A stretch of DNA of 64,000 nucleotides from Symbioplanes lichenis. GTDB taxonomy: Bacteria > Actinomycetota > Actinomycetes > Mycobacteriales > Micromonosporaceae. The notes below the pieces were generated by a model. The model searched no databases. It was not told where the DNA came from and saw only the letters and a program-made list of their open reading frames with translations. Of this stretch, positions 23,720-32,245 are shown in pieces; positions within the stretch are counted from its first letter, which is position 1; the number at the start of each line of letters is the position of its first letter. The stretch spans positions 124,001 through 188,000 of the forward strand of contig NZ_JAUZQD010000019.1 of assembly GCF_030709675.1 (NCBI RefSeq), written 5' to 3'. The translations under genes were made by a program, and so were the position numbers.

Positions 23720-25306
23720 GTGCTCAGTTCGGGAAGTCTCCTGGACAACCGCTACCGGTTGGACGAGAACATCGCCACCGGTGGCATGGGCGACGTGTGG
23801 AAGGGCACCGATGTGGTGCTCGGCCGGACGATCGCCGTCAAGGTGCTGCGCACGGCGATGCTCACCGACCCCGAGTTCGCGGCCCGGTTCTACGGCGAGG
23901 CCCGGATGATGGCCGCCTTCCGGCACCCCGGCGTGGTCGAGGTCTACGACTACAGCGCGGGCGACGCCGAGGACGAGGACCGCTGCGCCTATCTGGTCAT
24001 GGCCTACGTGGAGGGCGAGCCGCTCTCCGCCCGCCTCAAGGACCAGGGCCGTCTCGCCGTCGCCGAGACCATGTCCATCGTCGCCCAGGCCGCCGACGCC
24101 CTGCACGCCGCCCACGAGAACGGCACGGTCCACCGCGACGTCAAGCCGGGCAACCTCATCGTCAAGCCCAACGGCACGGTGATCCTCGTCGACTTCGGCG
24201 TGGCCCGCTCGGCCGCGGTCACCAGCGTGACGGGGCTCAACGCGATCGTCGGCACCGCGCTCTACATGGCGCCCGAGCAGGTCGCCAAGGGCACGGTCAG
24301 CCCGGCCACCGACGTCTATGCCCTGGGCGCGGTCGCCTATCACTGCATCGCGGGCGTGCCGCCCTTCGACGGCGACAACGCGCTCCAGGTGGCGCTGCGC
24401 CACCTCGAGGACGAGCCCGAGCCGCTGCCCGAGACCCTGGCCCCGCCGGCCGTCCGCGAGCTGATCAGCCGCGCGATGGCCAAGAATCCGGCCGACCGCT
24501 ACCCGAGCGCCGCCGAGTTCGCCGAGGCCGCCCTCGCCGCCGCCGGCACCCTCGACTGGCGCAACCAGTCCGGCACCTCCATGACCCGCACGGCCCTGGT
24601 CCGCCCGGCCACGACCGGCACCTCGCTCATGGGCCCGGCCACCGGCTCCCGCCTCGGCAGCCCCGGCGCGAGCAACTCCCGGCTCGGCCCGCAGTCGCTG
24701 CACGGCGCCTACATGGGCGAGGGCTCGATGACGGGCACGGCCCTGACCCGCCCGATGAGCCCGGCCGCGCCCAACCGCACGGCCCCCGCCCAGCGCAACC
24801 TGCTCGAGGCGGCGCCGCCCCCGCTGCCGCCCCGGCCCGCCAAGCAGACCAAGGGCCAGCTCGCCGTCCTGATCACGGTGATCGCCCTCTTCCTGCTGGC
24901 CGGCGGGCTCGGCATCGCGATCTACACCACCTCCGGCGACGCGGGCGAGACCAAACAGCAAAATCCGGGCGCCGTCGTGGTTCCCGACGAGTCCGAGACG
25001 GTCCAGGAGTCGGTCGAGCCGACGGAGACCACCGAGGAGCAGACCGAGGAGCCGGAGCGGCCGGCCGACGTCCCCGTGCGGCCGACCACCACCCGGCCCA
25101 GCAAGTCGTCCTCGCCGTCGCCCTCCAAGACGAGCAGCCCGCCGCCCACGACCAAGCCGACCTCCGCGACGCCGACCACCACGCCGCCGGACGACACGCC
25201 CAGCACCCCGCCGGACGACGACCCGACGACCGAGCCGACCGAGACCGAGGGCACGGACGACACGGGCACCGGCGGCGGCACCGTCGGCGGCGGCATCCTC
25301 GGCTGA
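23720..25306 (+). CDS. transmembrane Ser/Thr protein kinase (PknB-like catalytic domain)
   Basis: 528 residues. The kinase domain (1-280) has the glycine loop GGMGDVW, Lys41 in AVKVL, HRDVKPGN with Asp140, DFG 158-160, and a GTALYMAPEQ activation end. A linker of 100 residues rich in Thr-Arg-Thr-Ala and Ser/Gly leads to one membrane segment (about 381-402). The outer part is Thr/Pro/Ser/Glu-rich without PASTA repeats, so it is not PknB itself and its signal is unknown. GTG start at 23720. Repeated SMTRTAL / SMTGTAL motifs in the linker (residues 287-343) may be phospho-acceptor sites. The DNA just after the stop is tandemly duplicated. Confidence 0.93.
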   Translation: MLSSGSLLDNRYRLDENIATGGMGDVWKGTDVVLGRTIAVKVLRTAMLTDPEFAARFYGEARMMAAFRHPGVVEVYDYSAGDAEDEDRCAYLVMAYVEGEPLSARLKDQGRLAVAETMSIVAQAADALHAAHENGTVHRDVKPGNLIVKPNGTVILVDFGVARSAAVTSVTGLNAIVGTALYMAPEQVAKGTVSPATDVYALGAVAYHCIAGVPPFDGDNALQVALRHLEDEPEPLPETLAPPAVRELISRAMAKNPADRYPSAAEFAEAALAAAGTLDWRNQSGTSMTRTALVRPATTGTSLMGPATGSRLGSPGASNSRLGPQSLHGAYMGEGSMTGTALTRPMSPAAPNRTAPAQRNLLEAAPPPLPPRPAKQTKGQLAVLITVIALFLLAGGLGIAIYTTSGDAGETKQQNPGAVVVPDESETVQESVEPTETTEEQTEEPERPADVPVRPTTTRPSKSSSPSPSKTSSPPPTTKPTSATPTTTPPDDTPSTPPDDDPTTEPTETEGTDDTGTGGGTVGGGILG

Positions 25307-25809
25307 CGCCCGGCGCACGAGCGGCAGCCCTCCCGGCGGCGGCGCAGGCGTCTGACCCCCGGCGGCACGAGCGGGGACACAGGCGTCTGACCCCCGGCGG
25401 CACAGGCGGCGGGCGAGTGGCGGCACCCTCCGCAGCGGCACAGGCGTCGACGCTCGGTGCCGCTTCACCGCGGAGACCGCTCGAGACCGCTCGAGACCGC
25501 CGGAGACTGCCGCCCCCAAGCCCCGGCCGACGCATGGTCGGGCATGACGCCGCGGCTGACGAGCAGCGCAGCCTCCGAGGGCGATCTCGTGGTGGGCCTT
25601 GCCGGCGACCAAGCGTCGCCGCGCCGGGTGGCGGTCGCTACCTGACTACTCCTTGTCAGGGACCCGTATACGCCCCGTGGTCACTCACCGTATTGAGTGT
25701 GATGGGGGCCACTGCAGCCTGAGCGGGCGGGGAATCTCCTCTCAGGATGCTCGATGACCTGCCGATCCGCGTACGGCGTAGCTCGGATCCGACCAGGCAG
25801 GAGAGCGGC
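25307..25809. repeat. gene-free region with repeats of the kinase gene 3' end
   Basis: A 24-bp block is exactly repeated at 25345-25368 and 25380-25403 (period 35), and resembles the kinase stop region (CTGACGCCCGGCGCAC at 25301-25316); each copy keeps CTGA. Further right, TCACTCA-N6-TGAGTG forms a small palindrome (25682-25699), possibly the control site of the next gene. No coding frame is supported. Confidence 0.6.
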
Positions 25810-26388
25810 ATGCAGGTCAGCAGGTCCCATGTGGCGACTACTCTCGGTGTTCTTCTCGGCTGCGCCCTCACCTCGACCATGGTGGTACGGACGACCCAGG
25901 CCGTGCTGAGCGGCACCACGGCGACGCAGCAGAACACGTGGACGACAGGCGGCGCGGCGCTGAGCAACGACGGTGCCGTGTCGGCGAGTGCCGTGTTCAG
26001 CCAGGCCAACGACAGCCTGCTGCTCGGCGGTCAGACCGTCACCAAGTGCATCGCGGTCAAGTACACCGGCAACTCGCCCGCGCAGGTCAAGCTTTACGCG
26101 ACGGGCGTCTCGGGCGCCCTCGCGGGCTATCTCGACCTCAAGATCGAGAGCGGCACCGGTACGGCCAACGACTGCACCAATTTCACCCCGGCCGCCACCG
26201 TCTTCAGCGGCGGGACCGTGGCCTCCTTCGGGAGCGGGAGCAACTCGTTCGGCAACGGCCTGGGCACCTGGAACGCGACCCTCAACCAGACCGTCACGTA
26301 CAAGTTCAGCGTCACCGTCCAGAACGTCGCCGCCGCGCAGAACGGCACCGCCGCCGCGGTCTTCAACTGGGAGGCCCAGGCGTCGTGA
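25810..26388 (+). CDS. secreted TasA/camelysin-like surface protein with SipW-type signal
   Basis: 192 residues. An N-terminal hydrophobic signal (ATTLGVLLGCALTSTMVV) is followed by TTQAVLSGTTATQQNTW, which resembles the cleavage region of SipW-dependent substrates such as TasA. The mature part is Ser/Thr/Gly/Asn-rich and predicted beta, with CIAVKYTGNSPAQVKLYATG and TVTYKFSVTVQN strands, and ends in FNWEAQAS. AGGAGAG precedes the ATG. The stop overlaps the GTG of the downstream signal peptidase (GTGA), so protein and processing enzyme are made together. A fibre-forming or matrix role is likely by analogy but not proven. Confidence 0.8.
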   Translation: MQVSRSHVATTLGVLLGCALTSTMVVRTTQAVLSGTTATQQNTWTTGGAALSNDGAVSASAVFSQANDSLLLGGQTVTKCIAVKYTGNSPAQVKLYATGVSGALAGYLDLKIESGTGTANDCTNFTPAATVFSGGTVASFGSGSNSFGNGLGTWNATLNQTVTYKFSVTVQNVAAAQNGTAAAVFNWEAQAS

Positions 26389-27911
26389 CCTGGCCGGGCG
26401 TCCTCGGCCGGGCGCTCGTCGTCATGGCCGTCACCACAGTGCTGAGCCTCGCCGCGTGGACGGCGCTGCCGCTGGCGTGGGGCTGGCAGGCCTACACGGT
26501 GACCTCGGGCTCGATGGCGCCCCTGGTCCGGCCGGGCGACGTCGTGGTGGCCTCGCCCGAGATCGACCCGGACCACCTGGTCGGGTCCGTCGTCGTCATC
26601 GCGCCGGCCGCCGCGGGGCACGAGCCGGTCACGCACCGCGTGGTCGAGCGGCTGCCCGACGGCCGCTTCCGCACCCGGGGCGACGCCAACCCGCAGGCCG
26701 ACTCGCGCCTGGTCACGGCGGACGAGCTGATCGGCTCCGGGCGCGTCGTGGTCCCGCTCGCCGGTCTGGTCCGCCTCCACGCCGGCCGCGTCCTGCCGGC
26801 CGCCGCCGGTCTGGCGCTGATCGCGTTCTTCCTGCTCCGCCGGCGCAAGCCAACCAGCGGAAACCGCCCCAAGCCAACCAGCGGAAACCGCCCCAAGCCG
26901 ACCGGCGGAGACCGCCCCAAGCCGGCCGGCGGAAACCGTCCCAAGCCGACCGGCGGAAACCGCCCCAAGTCAACCAGCGACGACCCCGCCGGCCCGACCG
27001 GCAACGGCAACAGCCAACGAGAGCCGGCCGAAGAAAAGGCCAGCGACAAGACCGCCGCCCGGCCCCGAGCAGCCGCCCGCTGGAACGCACCGCAGCGCAA
27101 ACCGCGCACCGCCGGCCCCGGGCGACGAGCGATGGTCGTCACCGCCGTCGTCCTGCTGGCGGTCGGCTCGGCGCTGCGGGACACCGCGGCCGCCTTCACG
27201 GCGAAGAGCCCGACCCAGACCAACACCTGGAAGTCGAGCTACTTCTACACCGCGGCGGTGAAGAAGAGCCTGCCCGTCTCCTACTGGCGCATGGGCGGCA
27301 CCAGCACCGCGGCCGTCGCCGACGAGATGGGCCGGAACGCGCTCGCGCTCTACAACACCCCGACCGTCGGAGCCGCCGGGGCGCTCACCGTCGACCCGGA
27401 CAAGGCGACGACGTTCAAGAACGGGACAGGCCCCTCGTACGGGTCGATCACCAACGCCGCGTACGCGATCAGTGGCCCGGTGAGCGTCGCGGCCTGGACC
27501 AACGCGAAGGCCAGCACCAACTGGCGCCTGGTGTTCAAGGGCGAGGCGCAGACCGGCCGGCTCAACTATCTCCTCTCGTGGAGCAGTGACAAGGGCGGCG
27601 CGGACATGCGCTTCCTCGTGGACGCCGGCGGCACCCGCTACGAGACGCGCGGCGCCTGGCCGGCCGACCTGGGCTGGCACTTCGTGGTGGGCGTGTACGA
27701 CGGGTCGTTCATCCGGATCTACATCGACGGCGTGGAGACGGGGAAGCTGGCCGCCACGGGCACGCTCGCCGCCCTGCCGGCCACGCCGCTGCAGGTCTCG
27801 GAGAACAACGCGTCCACGGGCCTGTCGGGCTCGGTGGACGAGGTCGCCGTCTGGGACAGCGCCTTGAGCGCCGCCCAGATCGCCCAGTTCTACGCGCTGG
27901 CTAAGCAGTAG
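26385..27911 (+). CDS. SipW-type signal peptidase I fused to a LamG-like surface domain
   Basis: 508 residues in one uninterrupted frame. Residues 1-150 are a signal peptidase of the SipW/ER class: N-terminal membrane helix, TSGSMAP with Ser43, THRVVE with His84 (instead of the usual bacterial Lys), RGDANPQAD, and a C-terminal helix. Residues ~152-197 are six 7-residue units of the form KPTSGNR, encoded by 21-bp repeats. After a basic stretch, a second hydrophobic segment (250-266) leads into DTAAAFTAKSPTQTNTW, similar to the cleavage region of the upstream TasA-like protein. Residues 285-508 resemble a concanavalin/LamG fold (YWRMGG, VVGVYDGSFIRIYIDGV, SGSVDEVAVWDSALSAAQI). Thus the enzyme appears fused to its own substrate. 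An internal ATG at 27132 lacks a good ribosome site. Confidence 0.85.
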   Translation: MTWPGVLGRALVVMAVTTVLSLAAWTALPLAWGWQAYTVTSGSMAPLVRPGDVVVASPEIDPDHLVGSVVVIAPAAAGHEPVTHRVVERLPDGRFRTRGDANPQADSRLVTADELIGSGRVVVPLAGLVRLHAGRVLPAAAGLALIAFFLLRRRKPTSGNRPKPTSGNRPKPTGGDRPKPAGGNRPKPTGGNRPKSTSDDPAGPTGNGNSQREPAEEKASDKTAARPRAAARWNAPQRKPRTAGPGRRAMVVTAVVLLAVGSALRDTAAAFTAKSPTQTNTWKSSYFYTAAVKKSLPVSYWRMGGTSTAAVADEMGRNALALYNTPTVGAAGALTVDPDKATTFKNGTGPSYGSITNAAYAISGPVSVAAWTNAKASTNWRLVFKGEAQTGRLNYLLSWSSDKGGADMRFLVDAGGTRYETRGAWPADLGWHFVVGVYDGSFIRIYIDGVETGKLAATGTLAALPATPLQVSENNASTGLSGSVDEVAVWDSALSAAQIAQFYALAKQ

Positions 27912-28033
27912 ATATGGGGCGGTTCCGGATTGGCTCAAGCCGCCGGAGGGCCGCTCATGAAGCCCGGGGGCGGGCCGATGCGGGGATCAGGCCGGAGTTG
28001 CACCCGAGCCGCTACCGGAAAGGGTCTCCCCGC

Positions 28034-28852
28034 ATGACGACGCAGACTTCACATCACTCCGGGGGCGCGGAGTACCCGCAGTTCGCCGCGGGGCACGCCC
28101 AGTATCCCCCGGCGACCTGGCAGCAGGCGCCCGCCGCGCACTCCCCCGAGGAGCAGCAGCCCTACTACGGCGCCCACGAGCAGCAGTACTACGGCGGCCA
28201 GCAGCAGTACGGCTACGAGCACCAGCAGCCGGCCTACCCGCAGCAGCCGAGCATGTACCCGACCGCCCCGCCCTGGGCCACCGCGGCCCCGGCCCCGGCC
28301 CCGTACGAGGCGCCGCAGCAAGCGCCGGTGAACTACCCGGCCACCCCGCCCGCCCCGCAGGTCGGCGGCCTGCTGGTCCCGTACCCCGAGGAGATCCGCA
28401 CCGCCGCTCGCGCCGAAGCCCCCCGGCTCTGGCCCGTAGCCGCGTTCACCTTCTTTTTCGGGGTGTTCGGTGCCATCTCGGCCCGCCGCCGCGCCGACCG
28501 CGCCCGCCGCGGCGGCAACCGATCGACGCCGTACTGGATCGCGTTCGCCGTCACGCTCGTCGGTGCCTGGTTCGTCTGGGGCGTCATCGCCCTGACCGTC
28601 GTGACGCCGGCCGTCGACGGCGCCATCGAGGCGCACAAGGTCTCGGTCCTCGAGCACAACGTGATCAGCGACGGCCAGCTGGCCAAGGCCAACATCACCG
28701 CCACGGCGGCGGACTGCCAGGCGGCGGGCGACAAGAACACCGACGGCACCCGCGACTACCTGTGCCAGCTGACCCTCAAGAACGGCGAGAAGGGCCAGCT
28801 CACGATCACCGCCAACCCCGACGCCACGTGGACCCCGCAGCAGACCAGGTGA
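28034..28852 (+). CDS. membrane protein with Pro/Gln/Tyr-rich N-terminus
   Basis: 272 residues from the ATG at 28034 (GGAAAGG upstream). The first ~115 residues are low complexity with many Tyr, Gln and Pro (YYGGQQQYGYEHQQPAYPQQ). Two membrane segments follow (WPVAAFTFFFGVFGAISA and YWIAFAVTLVGAWFVWGVIA), then an outer domain of ~90 residues with two Cys (ADCQAAG, YLCQLTL) that could form a disulfide; that part resembles DUF4333-type domains. Similar layouts occur in many actinobacterial envelope proteins. Function unknown. It ends at a bidirectional terminator. Confidence 0.8.
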   Translation: MTTQTSHHSGGAEYPQFAAGHAQYPPATWQQAPAAHSPEEQQPYYGAHEQQYYGGQQQYGYEHQQPAYPQQPSMYPTAPPWATAAPAPAPYEAPQQAPVNYPATPPAPQVGGLLVPYPEEIRTAARAEAPRLWPVAAFTFFFGVFGAISARRRADRARRGGNRSTPYWIAFAVTLVGAWFVWGVIALTVVTPAVDGAIEAHKVSVLEHNVISDGQLAKANITATAADCQAAGDKNTDGTRDYLCQLTLKNGEKGQLTITANPDATWTPQQTR

Positions 28853-28857
28853 GCAAC

Positions 28858-28888
28858 GTGCCCGGCCCCCGACGAGGGGACCGGGCAC
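28858..28888. terminator. bidirectional hairpin terminator
   Basis: GTGCCCGG (28858-28865) pairs with CCGGGCAC (28881-28888), and an inner CCCC/GGGG can extend the stem. It separates the convergent membrane protein and 5'-nucleotidase genes, 5 and 10 nt from their stops. Confidence 0.75.
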
Positions 28889-28898
28889 GATGGCGTCG

Positions 28899-30689
28899 TC
28901 AGAAGACCGGCACACCCTCGCGGACGAGCCGCCAGTTCGGCTCGAAGAAGTCGGCGGGGTTGATCTCCCCCTTCGCCTGCGCCCAGTCGATCAGCAGCTG
29001 CCGGATCTCCTGCTGCGCGTTGTAGACCTGCGTCTTCACGATCCCGGGGAACGCGCCGCCGCCGCTCCGCCGGTAGTTGTTGACCGCGACCACGAACTGC
29101 GCGTCATCGGCGACCGGCGCGCCGGCCAGCTCGAGCCGCGTGATCCGGGACCCGACCGGCCGGCTGATGTCGATGTCGTAGTCGACCCCGGAGAACACGT
29201 CGTAGTTGTAGTCCGGCACCGTCGGGTCGCTGATCGTCGCCGGGTCCGGCGTCGCCCCCACCGGCAGCGTCACGAAGTACTTCGCCGAGTACTCCAGGTA
29301 CGCCCGCACCTCCGCGCCCGTCAGCACGACCGCCTCGAGCGTGTTGTCGTAGATGTAGAGCCCGGCGACGTCCTTGATCTTGACGTCACCCTGGGGGAAT
29401 ACGGCCGTCCGGCTGAACGGCGCCGCGATCGACAGCACGGGCAGGGCCGCGTACGAAGTACCGGCCAGCGCCGCGGTCACCGTGTCGGTCTGCACCTTGT
29501 TGATGTAGTCCAGGATCGGCGTGTCCTTGTACCGCGACTCCGCGGCGGACAGCTCCTTGGTCGAGGTGGCGACGACCTGGTTGATGTAGCTCACCGTCTT
29601 GGTGTGCTGCGCCTTGACCGCGGCGAGCACCCGCGGGTCCTCGGTCACGGTGTTGGTGTTCAGCGTCGCCGACTTCTTGCCGATGATCGTCCACCGGTTG
29701 TGCGAGCGGACCAGCGTGAAGTCCATCCGCGTGAGCCGCTGCCCCCACTTCGACGGCTCGGAGAGCAGCACCTGCGCGCCGGTCTTCTTGTTGGTCACGA
29801 AGCGCTGCGCGACCTCGTTGTGCGCGTGCCCGAAGAGGATCGCGTCGATCCCGGGCACCTCCTCGGCGATCAGCGCGCTCGGGTTCTCGTTCGGCACCTC
29901 GGACCCGTAGCTGCTCACGCCGCTGTCGCCGCCGTGCGCCGAGATCAGCACGAGGTCGGCGCCGCGCGCCCGCATGACCGGCACCCACTTCGCGGCGGTC
30001 TTCACCATGTCCGCGAAGGTCAGCTTGCCCTCGACGTTGCCCTTGTCCCAGATGGCCACACCCGGGTTCGTGAGCCCCAGGATGCCGACCCGCAGCGTCG
30101 GTGCGCCCTTCCCGAGCGAGACCTTCTTGATCACGTACGGCGTGAAGGCCGGCCGCCCCGTCTTCGCACTGAGCGCGTTCGCGGCCAGGGCCGGAAAGCC
30201 GAGCTGGCGGATCCACAGGTTCAGCAGCGGCAGCCCGTAGTTGAACTCGTGGTTGCCGAGCGTGATGGCGTCATAGTTCAGCACGTTCATCGCCCGCGCC
30301 ATCGGGTGCCGCTCACCGGTCGTGGTGATCGGTTCCTGTTTGGCGTAGTAGGTAGCGAGCGGCGTCCCCTGGATCGTGTCGCCGGCGTCGAGGACCAGCG
30401 TGGCCTTGCCCTTGCGCTCGGCCCGGATCCGGTTGACCAGCGCCGCCAGCTTCGCCACGCCGACGTCGTTGTGCGCGCTGTCGTCGAACTCCAGGTCCTT
30501 GTAGTAGTCCCAGTTGTAGACGTTGCCGTGCGTGTCCGAGGTCCCGAGCACCGTGAGGTCGTAAGTCCGGGGAGAAGACCCGTGCTTGAGAGAAGCCTCG
30601 GCGCCGCCCGAGAACAGAACGGGGGCCGCAGCACCGGCGGCGGCCGCGGCGATCACGCCACGCCGGGAGACGCCCGCGGGGAAAGTCAT
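28899..30689 (-). CDS. Tat-exported 5'-nucleotidase / 2',3'-cyclic phosphodiesterase
   Basis: 596 residues. A twin-arginine signal (SRRGVIAAAAAGAAAP) precedes a calcineurin-like metallophosphatase domain: GTSDTHGN, LDAGDTIQG, GNHEFNYG, SAHGGDSG and FGHAHNE supply the two-metal site. The C-terminal half is the 5'-nucleotidase substrate-specificity domain (AAPFSRTAVFPQGDV, YIYDNTLEAVVLTGAEVRAY, AVNNYRRSGGGAFPG). The enzyme releases nucleosides and phosphate from nucleotides outside the cell. ATG 30689 has GAAAGG upstream; the frame reads on far upstream but without protein-like character. The mature protein has no cell-wall anchor, so it is probably free or loosely bound. Confidence 0.93.
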   Translation of the reverse strand: MTFPAGVSRRGVIAAAAAGAAAPVLFSGGAEASLKHGSSPRTYDLTVLGTSDTHGNVYNWDYYKDLEFDDSAHNDVGVAKLAALVNRIRAERKGKATLVLDAGDTIQGTPLATYYAKQEPITTTGERHPMARAMNVLNYDAITLGNHEFNYGLPLLNLWIRQLGFPALAANALSAKTGRPAFTPYVIKKVSLGKGAPTLRVGILGLTNPGVAIWDKGNVEGKLTFADMVKTAAKWVPVMRARGADLVLISAHGGDSGVSSYGSEVPNENPSALIAEEVPGIDAILFGHAHNEVAQRFVTNKKTGAQVLLSEPSKWGQRLTRMDFTLVRSHNRWTIIGKKSATLNTNTVTEDPRVLAAVKAQHTKTVSYINQVVATSTKELSAAESRYKDTPILDYINKVQTDTVTAALAGTSYAALPVLSIAAPFSRTAVFPQGDVKIKDVAGLYIYDNTLEAVVLTGAEVRAYLEYSAKYFVTLPVGATPDPATISDPTVPDYNYDVFSGVDYDIDISRPVGSRITRLELAGAPVADDAQFVVAVNNYRRSGGGAFPGIVKTQVYNAQQEIRQLLIDWAQAKGEINPADFFEPNWRLVREGVPVF

Positions 30690-30841
30690 GGTGGAGCCTT
30701 TCGACGGAAGTATCGCGAGGTCGCCTCGTGGGCCACCTCCGGGGCACGATAGCTGCGAATTCATCGATGGGCGAGGCCGCGCGGGTGAACGTGACGCGAC
30801 CGACGAGGCCGTGCCGTGTCCGGGAGGTGACGGGCATCGCC

Positions 30842-30847
30842 TAATAT
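30842..30847 (+). promoter_or_regulatory. -10 element of the MoxR operon, leaderless start
   Basis: TAATAT, a near-perfect -10 hexamer, ends 7 nt before the ATG at 30855. Transcription would begin at or next to the start codon. No good -35 is seen. Confidence 0.55.
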
Positions 30848-30854
30848 CGCCGCC

Positions 30855-31682
30855 ATGTCTGCGCAGCCCGATCTGCCGCTGCGTCCGATGACGCTCGGTG
30901 AGGTGCTGGACGCCGCGATGACGGTGCTGCGGGCCCGGGCGGTGCCGTTGCTGCTGCTCGCCGGGGTGCTGGCGGGCGTCGAGCAGGCGGTGCTGCGGCC
31001 GCTGCGGGAGTCCGTGGGCGCCACCGCACCCTGGTACGGGCCGGCGCGCGGGCAGTTCGGGGCCTGGTGGGTCGTGTTCTCGGCCGGCTTCGGGTTCGAG
31101 GCGTTCATCATCTGCGTGGTCGGTGCGCTGGCGGCGGCCGTCGCGGGGCCCGCGCTGCTCGGGCGGCAGGTGCCGGCGCGCGAGTTGTGGCGGCGGATGC
31201 GCCCGCTGCCCACGCTGGCGGCGGCGGTCGTGCTCGGGGTCGTGTGTGCGGTGGCGGCGTTCTGCGGGCTGGTGCCTTGGGTGTTCGCAGCGGGGCTGCT
31301 CGGGCTGGTCAGCGGCGTCATCGTCATCGACCGGGCCGGGCCGAACTTCGTGCGCGCCGTGCGGCTGGCGGGCCGCGACCAGCTGCGTGGGATGTGGACG
31401 CGGATGATCGCGTACGGGCTGTGGGCCGCCGTCCGTCTCGTGCTGGGCGCCGGCTGGGTCACCGCCCTCGACGCGGTCACGGGCAGCCGGCCGGACTGGG
31501 TGCCGTGGCTCGCGCCGCTGGCGTGGTGGTTCGCCGACACCGTCGCGTACGCGGCCCTGGGCTGTGTCGACGCCGTGCTGCTGCTGGAGACCCGGATCCG
31601 GACCGAGGGGCTGGACATCGCGATCAGCCGGGCCCGCAGCCGGGGCGAGGACGAGGCGACCGCCCTGGTGTGGGCGCCGTGA
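30855..31682 (+). CDS. multi-pass membrane protein, first gene of the MoxR operon
   Basis: 275 residues with about six membrane segments. It begins with a conserved cytoplasmic motif (RPMTLGEVLDAAMTVLRARA) found in actinobacterial membrane proteins that head MoxR-DUF58 operons. Mycobacterium tuberculosis carries a membrane protein gene (Rv3690) in a similar place. Function unknown, probably part of a membrane complex with the proteins encoded downstream. The stop overlaps the next GTG. The mRNA is probably leaderless. Confidence 0.8.
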   Translation: MSAQPDLPLRPMTLGEVLDAAMTVLRARAVPLLLLAGVLAGVEQAVLRPLRESVGATAPWYGPARGQFGAWWVVFSAGFGFEAFIICVVGALAAAVAGPALLGRQVPARELWRRMRPLPTLAAAVVLGVVCAVAAFCGLVPWVFAAGLLGLVSGVIVIDRAGPNFVRAVRLAGRDQLRGMWTRMIAYGLWAAVRLVLGAGWVTALDAVTGSRPDWVPWLAPLAWWFADTVAYAALGCVDAVLLLETRIRTEGLDIAISRARSRGEDEATALVWAP

Positions 31683-32245
31683 CCCGGGGCTGGGACGAGT
31701 TCGCGGCGGGCGTCTTCGACCACGTCGCGCCCGGGGTGGTCCTGCTGCTCCTGCTCGCCGGGGCGGGCCTGGTCGCGGCGCTCTGGTACTGGTATCCGGC
31801 CTGGGTGCCACGCCGGCTTCCCCGAGTGCAGCTGCCGCGATCCACAAGACGCCGGAAGCGAAAAAGGGATAGAACGCCCCCGGAAAGCAAGCAGACCAAG
31901 GACTCCGCGTTCGAGCCCAGCGTCGTCCTCCCCGACGGCCGCCTCCTCGCCGACCGCCTCGCCGCCGAGGGCCGCTACGCGGAAGCCATCCGCCAGCGCC
32001 TCCGCGACGTGGTCGGCGACCTCACCGTCGCCGGCGTCGTCGCCCCCCTCCCCGGCACCACCGTCGCCGAGGTCTCGACGACGGTCGCCGAGCAGCGCCC
32101 GGCCGTGGCCGCCCCGCTCACCGACGCGACCGAGGTCTTCTCCGAGATCTGGTACGGCGACCGGCGCGCCTCCCGCGAGCACGACGACCACATGCGCACG
32201 CTCACCGGCGAGGTCCGCCGGCGGATGACGGGAGACGCCCGGTGA
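31679..32245 (+). CDS. DUF4129 domain membrane protein
   Basis: 188 residues from a GTG that overlaps the preceding stop (GTGA). One membrane helix (VVLLLLLAGAGLVAALWYWY) is followed by a very basic stretch and then the DUF4129 domain: DRLAAEGRYAEAIRQRLRD, and TEVFSEIWYGDRRAS. In other proteins DUF4129 sits at the C-terminus of transglutaminase-like membrane proteins next to MoxR and DUF58. No transglutaminase domain is present here. Confidence 0.82.
   Translation: MTRGWDEFAAGVFDHVAPGVVLLLLLAGAGLVAALWYWYPAWVPRRLPRVQLPRSTRRRKRKRDRTPPESKQTKDSAFEPSVVLPDGRLLADRLAAEGRYAEAIRQRLRDVVGDLTVAGVVAPLPGTTVAEVSTTVAEQRPAVAAPLTDATEVFSEIWYGDRRASREHDDHMRTLTGEVRRRMTGDAR

Noticed and set aside
28899..31847. A 982-codon open frame on the minus strand
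   Set aside because: Only the part from ATG 30689 on has protein motifs (Tat signal, nucleotidase). The upstream part is Arg/Pro/His-rich antisense of the membrane protein gene at 30855.
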